From: Spirochaetia bacterium
Lineage (GTDB): Bacteria; Spirochaetota; Spirochaetia; Treponematales; Breznakiellaceae
DNA: 11,225 nucleotides
Assembly (NCBI GenBank): GCA_026002025.1
Contig: BOAU01000070.1
Coordinates: 1-11,225 of the forward strand
Direction: 5' to 3'
In this document: one piece after another, positions 6,250-11,225 of the stretch
How the letters are laid out: the number at the start of each line of letters is the position of its first letter
Numbering within the stretch: position 1 is the stretch's first letter
The notes under the pieces: generated by a model
What the model was told of the DNA's origin: nothing
Databases searched by the model: none
What the model saw: only the letters and a program-made list of their open reading frames with translations
Made by a program: the position numbers and the translations under genes

Positions 6250-7423
6250 GAAGATGATGCTTTATACGCTGATGCACAAAAACATTCCTGTTGCCGCGCT
6301 TGAGATTGATGATGTTATCCTCTCTATTCCCGAAGTGTACCATTTGGAGCACCTGCCCTTGGGTGTTCCCCACCATAAGGGTGTTATAGACCGAGTAGCC
6401 CTCAATGAATGGTGGCTGGGCAGGGCGATCCCCGCGAGCCGCTCCGGGCTGCGGGATGTTCTTGCCGTATTGGGGGTCAGACACAGCCGGGAGTTGTTGG
6501 TTAAGTGCCTGGGCCTGAGCCTCTCCGATCAGTACTGGGTCAGTCCCCAAAACAAAACCCTTGCCTGGGGGGATATCAACTTCTTTGAAAATGATTTTTC
6601 CGAGGACGTGGGGAACGCCCTCTTCGGCAGGGCAAGCGGAGACGGAAATCTTAATCTCATGTCCCCGGATAACACCTCCGACGGCTGGCTTAAAAAGAAG
6701 TGGGTCATTGCCGATGGAAAGCGGGTTCTCCTTAAAGGGGGAAGTTTTCCTTATTATCAGGAGCCCTTTAGCGAAGTTTTGGCTTCGAGGATCATGGACC
6801 GGCTGGGGGTGACCCACGCGCCCTACACCCTTACCTGGGACGGGGGACTGCCCTTAAGCGCCTGTGAAGATTTTATCAACCCTGATACGGATTTGATCAG
6901 CGCCTGGCGTATATTCGGAAGCCAAAAAAAGCCAAACCATTTTTCCAATTATCAGCAGTATGTAAGCTGCTGCGATACCTTAGGCATCCCCGGTATCCGG
7001 GAAAGCCTGGATCAGATGATCGTCGTGGATTTTCTTATCGCCAATACGGACCGGCATTTTAACAATTTCGGGGTGATCCGGAATGCCGAAACCCTGGAAT
7101 GGCTTGGCCCTGCCCCGATCTTTGACTGCGGTACTGCCATGTGGCACGATCAGTTTACCAATATGATACGGCCCGGTTTTAAACTTGCCAGTAAGCCCTT
7201 TAAACCCAGTCATGGGGAGCAGATAAAGCTGGTTAGCTCTTTTGACTGGCTCGATCCTGCTGGTGGACCTTTGGTCCAATTGCAAGACATTGATGAGGAA
7301 TACAGCGAATTGCTTAAAACAAGCGCGTTTATTGATGAAGAGCGGCGGACCAAGCTCTGCTGGGCGCTGAAAAGGCGGGTGGAGATGCTTGGGGAGGAAA
7401 TCGCGGCAGGTAAACTGCCGTAG
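6248..7423 (+). CDS. HipA-fold Ser/Thr kinase family protein without HipB
   Basis: A 391-residue protein with a HipA C-terminal-type kinase domain. The nucleotide-binding Lys lies in RVLLKGGS (K163), acidic residues E172/E176 follow, the catalytic loop is IANTDRHFNNFGV (D268, N273) and the metal-binding DFG-like motif is IFDCGTAMW (D293). The active site looks intact. The first 130 residues are a separate domain (for example LSLSDQYWVSP and NFFENDFSEDVGNALFG) that differs from the usual HipA N-terminal subdomain. HipA toxins phosphorylate targets such as glutamyl-tRNA synthetase and are normally held by a HipB antitoxin, but no HipB-like helix-turn-helix gene is next to this one. It may be a stand-alone regulatory kinase. 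In-frame ATGs at 6248, 6254, 6257 and 6272 are all possible starts; none has a clear ribosome binding site. Confidence 0.82.
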   Translation: MKMMLYTLMHKNIPVAALEIDDVILSIPEVYHLEHLPLGVPHHKGVIDRVALNEWWLGRAIPASRSGLRDVLAVLGVRHSRELLVKCLGLSLSDQYWVSPQNKTLAWGDINFFENDFSEDVGNALFGRASGDGNLNLMSPDNTSDGWLKKKWVIADGKRVLLKGGSFPYYQEPFSEVLASRIMDRLGVTHAPYTLTWDGGLPLSACEDFINPDTDLISAWRIFGSQKKPNHFSNYQQYVSCCDTLGIPGIRESLDQMIVVDFLIANTDRHFNNFGVIRNAETLEWLGPAPIFDCGTAMWHDQFTNMIRPGFKLASKPFKPSHGEQIKLVSSFDWLDPAGGPLVQLQDIDEEYSELLKTSAFIDEERRTKLCWALKRRVEMLGEEIAAGKLP

Positions 7424-7442
7424 ATATGTACCGGCAAAGTCC

Positions 7443-7472
7443 TTGCCCCCGGCGAGGGGATTTGATTATTAT
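7443..7472 (+). promoter_or_regulatory. Weak promoter candidate before the DUF2156 gene
   Basis: TTGCCC (7443-7448) and TATTAT (7467-7472) are 18 bases apart, and the ATG at 7479 is 7 bases after the -10 box. No ribosome binding site lies at a usable distance; GAGGGGA (7454-7460) is 18 bases away. The boxes are only partial matches, and read-through from the HipA-like gene is equally possible. Confidence 0.25.
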
Positions 7473-7478
7473 TGAAGT

Positions 7479-8357
7479 ATGATCCCCTGTTACCCCGATT
7501 TTGTGCCCATCGATCTGGATATAAAAGATGAATTGCATGGCAAGCTTTCAAGGGCCCCTGACGGGGTTTCGGAATTTACCTTTGCGGGCCTCTATCTTTT
7601 CCGCGGCCATTATCAGTACCGGGTCTCCCGGACGCCCGATGGCGACCCCATTATCTCCGGCATTCAGCCCGATCACGGGCCCTTTTTCCTGACCCCCTGC
7701 GCCTTTCCCGGCAAAAAAATTTTGAAAAGCCTTTTTGACACCCACGATTACTGGAAGAACATCTCCGAATCGGTGCTGGAACCGAACCGGGAAAGCCTTG
7801 CAGAGTTGGGGGTGGAAATTACCGAGGACCGGAACAACTTCGACTACCTCTACCTCCGCACCGACCTTGCGGAATTGGCAGGGAAAAAATATCACAAAAA
7901 GCGGAATCTGGTGAACCAGTTTTTAAGCGCCTACGATCACCAGGAGTGGCCCCTGACAGCGGACCTTATCCCGGAGGCCCTGGGCGTCCTTGACCGCTGG
8001 CGGGCGGACAAGGACAGCGATGGGGACTACGCCGCCGCACGGGAGGCCCTCGACCTTTTCAGGCCCCTGGGCCTTGAGGGCCGGCTCTACTTTATCAACG
8101 GCAAACCCGCCGGCTGGTGTCTGGGGGAGAGCCTTGCACAGGGGAAGATGTTTGCCGTCCATTTTGAAAAGGGCATCGGCGAGTACAAGGGAATCTATCA
8201 GTATATGAACCAGGCCTTTGCCGCATCCCTGCCGGAATACTACACCCACATCAACCGGGAGCAGGACCTTGGGGACGAAGGCCTGCGGCAGGCAAAGGAG
8301 ACCTACCGGCCGAGCGGGTTTGTGAAGAAGTATGTGGGGAGAATGATGGCGGATTAG
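7479..8357 (+). CDS. DUF2156/COG4866 family protein (GNAT-like fold)
   Basis: A 292-residue protein that matches, from memory of the family, the DUF2156/COG4866 group related to the C-terminal domain of phosphatidylglycerol lysyltransferase. Its two most recognisable parts are GKKYHKKRN (135-143) after DYLYLRTDL, and INREQDLGDEGLRQAKETY (258-276) near the C-terminus. These segments form the double acyltransferase-like fold that in relatives uses aminoacyl-tRNA. No membrane helices are present, so it is not a full lipid flippase-synthase and is probably cytosolic. The true substrate is unknown. It lies 55 bases after the HipA-like gene on the same strand and may share its transcript. Its stop is only 4 bases from the stop of the convergent hepT remnant. 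The AT content rises sharply just beyond. Confidence 0.78.
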   Translation: MIPCYPDFVPIDLDIKDELHGKLSRAPDGVSEFTFAGLYLFRGHYQYRVSRTPDGDPIISGIQPDHGPFFLTPCAFPGKKILKSLFDTHDYWKNISESVLEPNRESLAELGVEITEDRNNFDYLYLRTDLAELAGKKYHKKRNLVNQFLSAYDHQEWPLTADLIPEALGVLDRWRADKDSDGDYAAAREALDLFRPLGLEGRLYFINGKPAGWCLGESLAQGKMFAVHFEKGIGEYKGIYQYMNQAFAASLPEYYTHINREQDLGDEGLRQAKETYRPSGFVKKYVGRMMAD

Positions 8358-8361
8358 TTAC

Positions 8362-8703
8362 TTATTTAAGAATACTCCGGCAATAGCGGTAAAGGGATGG
8401 AATATCCTCTTGCAAAGTCGCCCATACCGTGTTTACATCAAGATGTCCATAACCGTGGACCACAACATTCCGCAGACCTATGATATTTCTCCAGGGTACT
8501 TCAGTATAGGTTGTTTGGAATTCAACGGAAAGATGATTTGCCAATTCGCCAATCTGGAGCAAACTCATACAAACCGAGTTAAAATAATCAATGTCATTGG
8601 TTAAAGCAGAAAAATCTCCAAACCTCTTTACTGATGAAAAAATTGCGTCACAATGCTATATAATATGATTTAAAATACTTATATCTCTATTATTCAGCGC
8701 CAT
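8362..8703 (-). pseudogene. hepT: HepT-type HEPN toxin gene broken by an amber codon
   Basis: The frame begins at ATG 8703, overlaps the mntA stop by 14 bases and gives a 113-codon product, the usual HepT length. Codon 16 is TAG (8658-8656); after 15 residues ending in HII it resumes in the same frame as HCDAIFSSVKRF and continues to the end. Only the stop breaks the protein. The RX4HXY active-site motif of HEPN RNases is intact as RNVVVHGY (R78, H83, Y85), preceded by VPWRNIIGL. In MntA-HepT modules HepT is the RNase toxin that MntA neutralises by AMPylating the Tyr of this motif. A restart at Met46 (8568) would leave 68 residues with the motif but without the first helices, and it has no ribosome binding site. 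The toxin is probably inactive unless the amber codon is read through. Confidence 0.75.
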
Positions 8704-8980
8704 AAATTTCAACTAATTCCTTTTCGATATTTTCTTTGAAATCGCCTTGTAAGCTTTCAGTGGTAACGACATCTACCTTTTGCCCCAGGCTTTCTTCCAG
8801 GTCCAAATAAAATCCAGACAATTCAAGAAGGGTCCTGACATTTCCTTTTTTGATACATATATCAATATCACTATCCGGCCTTGCGTCTCCCCTGGCATAG
8901 GAACCAAAAAGAAACACCTGTTCAACCCCATACCGGCCGGCAACTTTTGCGACTTTTGTTTTTATTTCATTAATATTCAT
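8690..8980 (-). CDS. mntA: MntA-type minimal nucleotidyltransferase antitoxin
   Basis: A 96-residue minimal nucleotidyltransferase (MNT) of the DNA polymerase beta-like superfamily. The defining GSX10DXD motif is complete: G26-S27, then D38 and D40 in DSDIDI, with the third carboxylate D70 in KVDVV. In characterised MntA-HepT pairs this protein transfers AMP to the HEPN toxin and so silences it. AGGTG (8989-8985) lies 4 bases before the ATG, and a strong promoter is found just upstream. The gene overlaps its partner hepT by 14 bases. It appears fully functional although its partner has a stop codon, the reverse of what is expected if both were decaying. The codon use is more AT-rich than in pepT or feoB, suggesting acquisition. 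Confidence 0.87.
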   Translation of the reverse strand: MNINEIKTKVAKVAGRYGVEQVFLFGSYARGDARPDSDIDICIKKGNVRTLLELSGFYLDLEESLGQKVDVVTTESLQGDFKENIEKELVEIYGAE

Positions 8981-8996
8981 TTCTCACCTATCAACA

Positions 8997-9025
8997 AATA
9001 TATTACAAACCCACACTTTTGTCAA
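8997..9025 (-). promoter_or_regulatory. mntA-hepT promoter (TTGACA-17-TATATT)
   Basis: On the minus strand a perfect -35 box TTGACA (9025-9020) is followed after 17 bases by TATATT (9002-8997), which places the transcript start near 8990 and leaves a leader of about 10 bases before the ATG. The -35 bases are shared with the divergent methylase promoter. Confidence 0.7.
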
Positions 9026-9047
9026 TCAAGACTGACTAGGATAATAT
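9019..9047 (+). promoter_or_regulatory. Methylase promoter (TTGTCA-17-TAATAT)
   Basis: TTGTCA (9019-9024) and TAATAT (9042-9047) are 17 bases apart and point towards the methylase gene, with a predicted start near 9054. The -35 box is nearly the same base pairs as the mntA -35 box on the other strand. Downstream, TCCCC (9067-9071) and GGGGA (9075-9079) could form a small hairpin over the ribosome binding site. Confidence 0.5.
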
Positions 9048-9084
9048 ACCACTTTACTGTACATTATCCCCCAAGGGGACGAGA

Positions 9085-9939
9085 ATGCCAGAAAAGAACC
9101 CGCTGATCAAACCTTATCTGAAATGGGCCGGGGGAAAACGGCAGCTCTTGCCGGAGATACGAAAATACTTCCCTGCAAATATAAACACCTATTACGAACC
9201 CTTTGCCGGCGCCGGGGCGGCGCTCTTTGATCTGCAACCTGAGCGGGCGGTAATCAATGACAAAAACCCTGATCTCATCATGACCTACCGGGTAATTCAG
9301 AATGATATCGAAGGATTGCTTGCGGCCCTTGAGCAGTATCGGGATAAATATGAAAAATCGTTTTACTACGAGGTGCGTGCGCTGGATAGAACCGACGCTT
9401 ACCGCGATATGACGGATAGTGAAAAGGCGGCCCGGTTTATCTATATGAATAAAACCTGTTACAACGGACTTTACCGGGTGAACAAAGGGGGTTTTTTCAA
9501 CGTGCCATTCGGGAAGTACCGTAATCCTGCGATTTTTGAGGAACCGGTTTTGCGGGCGGTGCATCATTTTTTAAATTCAAACAGTATTACTATTCTGAAT
9601 GATGATTTTGCGGCGGCGGTAATAAACGCCGATGAACATTCCTTTATTTATTTTGATCCCCCTTACCATCCGTTTAAGAAATCAAGTTTTACCGCTTATC
9701 AGGCAGGGGGCTTTGGTGAAGATGAACAGACGCGGCTGCGGGATGTTTTTTTGGAATTGACGGAACGGGGAGTTCCCTGTCTGTTAAGCAATTCGGATAC
9801 GCCCTTCATCCGGGAACTGTACCGGGACAAAGGATTTGACATCATCAGTGTTTCTGCGAACCGGGCAATCAATTCGGCAGTGGGCGGACGGGGGAAGATC
9901 GGCGAAGTGCTGATAAGGAACCGTCTATTGCCTGGGTAA
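9085..9939 (+). CDS. dam: Dam/DpnM-type adenine-N6 DNA methyltransferase (probable GATC)
   Basis: A 284-residue class D12 (alpha group) N6-adenine methyltransferase, equal in length to DpnM and close to E. coli Dam (278). S-adenosylmethionine binding is shown by KWAGGKRQL (13-21) and YEPFAGAGAALF (37-48). The catalytic DPPY is at 191-194, extended as DPPYHPFKKSSFTAY, which closely recalls the GATC-specific Dam/DpnM group. NKTCYNGLYRVN (122-133) and INSAVGGRGKIGEVLI (262-277) are further family segments. GATC specificity is therefore likely but inferred. AAGGGGA (9073-9079) sets the ATG at 9085. No restriction endonuclease gene is adjacent, so it looks like a solitary methylase, either regulatory, protective or a relic of a restriction system. 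It diverges from the mntA-hepT module. The symbol is given for family only. Confidence 0.9.
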   Translation: MPEKNPLIKPYLKWAGGKRQLLPEIRKYFPANINTYYEPFAGAGAALFDLQPERAVINDKNPDLIMTYRVIQNDIEGLLAALEQYRDKYEKSFYYEVRALDRTDAYRDMTDSEKAARFIYMNKTCYNGLYRVNKGGFFNVPFGKYRNPAIFEEPVLRAVHHFLNSNSITILNDDFAAAVINADEHSFIYFDPPYHPFKKSSFTAYQAGGFGEDEQTRLRDVFLELTERGVPCLLSNSDTPFIRELYRDKGFDIISVSANRAINSAVGGRGKIGEVLIRNRLLPG

Positions 9940-10037
9940 ACGGCACCCGCCGCCTGCTCAATATCCGCCAAAACCGCTTCATGAAGCTTTCGGATAGTTC
10001 CTGCCTTTATAAAGATACTTAACTATTTGCCGATTAG

Positions 10038-10066
10038 TTGACTAAAATAATAAAGTATATTATGAT
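10038..10066 (+). promoter_or_regulatory. Strong promoter before the AT-rich lipoprotein gene
   Basis: TTGACT (10038-10043) and TATGAT (10061-10066) are 17 bases apart and each differs from consensus by one base. A 12-base palindrome, TTAGTTGACTAA (10034-10045), overlaps the -35 box, and an inverted pair AACTA (10021-10025)/TAGTT (10035-10039) lies nearby, so a DNA-binding regulator is possible. The predicted start is near 10073, leaving a leader of about 38 bases. Confidence 0.6.
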
Positions 10067-10110
10067 CTTCTAATGATTTATCCTCCGGGATTGATCACAA
10101 AAAGGAAAAA

Positions 10111-10776
10111 ATGAAAAAAACTTTAGTTTACATGTTAATTATTCTTGTGGGGGGACTAAGCTTGACAGGATGTGCCTCTACACAGGCCATTAAAGACCTA
10201 AATGAATCGGAAGCAAATATTGCAAGAGGCGATCCTGATAATAATGTAAAAGTAAAAGAATACCTGCAAAATGTTCTCAATTCTCCGGATGGACGGGAAA
10301 TTAAAGCATATGAACGAAGGGCATATTCACCGGAAAATAAAAAGAACCTTTTTTTGGTTCATTGTTTTTATGTCTTTCTGAAAGACGGTGAAGTTGAACA
10401 TACACTTGTTTTTACCGCAACACCGAAAGGATCTGAATTGAAGGGCTGCTGGATGCTTGACGCAGCAAGCGATGTGGGATCTTACAATTTGTTTTTAGAT
10501 CCCTCTTCCGGAAACCCGTGGGAAGTAGCAGAATGTGTTGGTTCCAAGGGTGAGTTATCTTTGAATCTTTTACAGACAACACAAAATATTATTACCAGGC
10601 TGGATAAGGGCTATAAATTTTTTGGCGCCGCCAGTGCCAGGGACTTGGCGTGGTATCATCAAGTGTGGATGTTTTTAATCCCGCCGCCAATTTTAGCTTA
10701 TTCACCATTATTAATACTATCTATAAATACTGATAATTGTACTTCAGCAGTGCTTGAAACTATGGCATGGGAATGA
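10111..10776 (+). CDS. Predicted lipoprotein of unknown function
   Basis: A 221-residue protein starting MKKTLVYMLI, with a classical lipobox LTGC and Cys21 as the lipid-anchored residue, so it is predicted to be exported and membrane-anchored. AAAGGA (10101-10106) precedes the ATG. The mature part has a charged N-terminal segment (about 25-60), a mixed central region with FLVHCFYVFLKDGEVEHTLVF (81-101), which could be a beta structure, and a hydrophobic stretch near the end (about 186-204, VWMFLIPPPILAYSPLLIL) that may be a membrane helix. I do not recognise the family. The coding sequence is markedly richer in A and T than feoB or pepT, which suggests a different origin. It has its own strong promoter, and an attC-like element lies about 94 bases downstream, so it could be the gene of a mobile cassette. 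Confidence 0.72.
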   Translation: MKKTLVYMLIILVGGLSLTGCASTQAIKDLNESEANIARGDPDNNVKVKEYLQNVLNSPDGREIKAYERRAYSPENKKNLFLVHCFYVFLKDGEVEHTLVFTATPKGSELKGCWMLDAASDVGSYNLFLDPSSGNPWEVAECVGSKGELSLNLLQTTQNIITRLDKGYKFFGAASARDLAWYHQVWMFLIPPPILAYSPLLILSINTDNCTSAVLETMAWE

Positions 10777-10869
10777 AATTGGAAGTTTGCGGCCTCTTAA
10801 TATTTATTTTTTATATATTCACTACCTTCTCGGCCTTCTCTTATTATTTTAACCAAATTGGCCACAAAT

Positions 10870-10966
10870 TTCGCATAACGTGAAAGTTATACGGCATTTT
10901 TGCGGTTGCGGTTTTTCGTAGCTCGAGCCGCCTACTGCGGCACAGCGTAAACCGAAGTTATGCGAA
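10870..10966 (+). other. Structured element resembling an integron attC site
   Basis: TTCGCATAAC (10870-10879) and GTTATGCGAA (10957-10966) are perfect inverted copies 77 bases apart, corresponding to R'' and R' boxes. Inside them, GTTATACG (10886-10893) pairs with CGTAAAC (10946-10952), leaving one extra unpaired A, like L''/L' boxes with an extrahelical base. Short unpaired spacers (6 and 4 bases) separate the R and L arms. The centre holds further hairpins, such as GCCGC (10927-10931)/GCGGC (10937-10941). The overall size is within the attC range. The core GTTATGC departs from the textbook GTTRRRY at one position, and no integrase or second copy is in the window, so the call is tentative. 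The side of the extra base suits an orientation following the plus-strand lipoprotein gene. Confidence 0.5.
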
Positions 10967-10993
10967 GTAGCACTTGCCTTACTATAAATTCAT

Positions 10994-11225
10994 TCAATCA
11001 TAATCAGTTGAAAATACACACCTTTTCAATATCTGCTCAAACGGCATTTCTTTTAATATTTTAATTACTTCTTTCATTTCTTCATCATTATTTTTCAAGC
11101 GTTCCTTGCAATATTTATCTAAATAATCATATGCTTTTTCATTAAGGGAAATTCTGTAAAAAAAATCTTCTTTTAAAATATTTTTTTCTAATAAAACCAA
11201 AAATGTTTTTGTATGAGAAATATTT
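10994..11225 (-). CDS. 3' part of an unrecognised AT-rich gene leaving the right edge
   Basis: The minus-strand frame is open from the right edge to a TAA at 10994, giving at least 76 residues of the C-terminus. A start at the TTG at 11200 is possible, but the frame continues upstream without a stop and no ribosome binding site precedes that TTG, so I treat the gene as partial. The visible part is highly charged and probably helical (for example YDYLDKYCKERLKNNDEEMKE) and ends in KRCVFSTDYD. I do not recognise it. It faces the lipoprotein gene, with the attC-like element between the two 3' ends. Confidence 0.5.
   Translation of the reverse strand, partial: NISHTKTFLVLLEKNILKEDFFYRISLNEKAYDYLDKYCKERLKNNDEEMKEVIKILKEMPFEQILKRCVFSTDYD

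Noticed and set aside
5374..6303. A 309-codon plus-strand open frame opposite pepT
   Set aside because: It is the antisense shadow of a GC-rich gene. pepT on the other strand has every catalytic residue and full family length, and the antisense product shows no recognisable motif.
7446..7459. CCCC/GGGG hairpin after the HipA-like gene as a terminator
   Set aside because: The stem is only 4 bp and is not followed by a T-run.
9064..9567. A 167-codon minus-strand open frame opposite the methylase
   Set aside because: It overlaps the N-terminal half of a clearly real methyltransferase gene and has neither a ribosome binding site nor a motif.
9972..9983. Palindrome GCTTCATGAAGC after the methylase as a terminator
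   Set aside because: There is almost no room for a loop and no T-run follows, so termination here is not supported.
10994..11200. A complete 68-residue minus-strand gene starting at TTG 11200
   Set aside because: The frame stays open to the window edge and the TTG has no ribosome binding site, so it is treated as the 3' part of a longer gene.

Overview
The window looks like a spirochaete chromosome, most plausibly a Treponema of the termite-gut type. This is an inference from gene content: the three-gene feo operon, peptidase T, a spirochaete-like PlsC-family acyltransferase, a COG4866/DUF2156 protein, a HipA-fold kinase and several lipoproteins. The core genes are GC-rich. From about 8,360 onwards the sequence becomes clearly more AT-rich, apart from the methylase gene, which suggests an accessory segment. 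No rRNA, tRNA or CRISPR array is visible.

Layout. The first 105 bases hold the 5' end of a minus-strand reading frame leaving the left edge, with a perfect 9-bp inverted repeat around its ribosome binding site. Next comes a predicted lipoprotein of the endonuclease/exonuclease/phosphatase fold (236-1339, +). A compact iron-uptake operon follows (1446-4068, +): feoA, feoB and a small FeoB-associated Cys-rich membrane protein, joined by two 4-base ATGA overlaps. Its TTGACA-17-TATGCT promoter is flanked by palindromes that resemble metal-regulator operators. It ends in a 20-bp terminator hairpin lying inside the 3' coding ends of the two converging genes. On the minus strand, pepT and a PlsC-family acyltransferase form a coupled pair (6192-4058). 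A HipA-fold kinase (6248-7423, +) diverges from pepT, and a DUF2156 protein (7479-8357, +) follows it.

The AT-rich right part carries a minus-strand MNT-HEPN toxin-antitoxin pair. Its nucleotidyltransferase (mntA) is intact, but its HEPN toxin (hepT) is broken by an in-frame amber codon. A DpnM/Dam-type GATC adenine methylase is transcribed in the opposite direction from a promoter that shares its -35 bases with the mntA promoter. Next come an AT-rich lipoprotein gene with a strong promoter, an approximately 97-bp structured element resembling an integron attC site, and the 3' part of an unrecognised minus-strand gene that runs off the right edge.

The genes group into iron import (feo), peptide and lipid housekeeping (pepT-plsC), and an accessory segment carrying toxin-antitoxin, DNA methylation and a possible gene cassette. 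The items most worth a second look are the attC-like element, the amber-interrupted toxin, the feo operator and terminator arrangement, the shared -35 promoter pair, and the apparent leaderless starts of pepT, the HipA-like gene and the DUF2156 gene.
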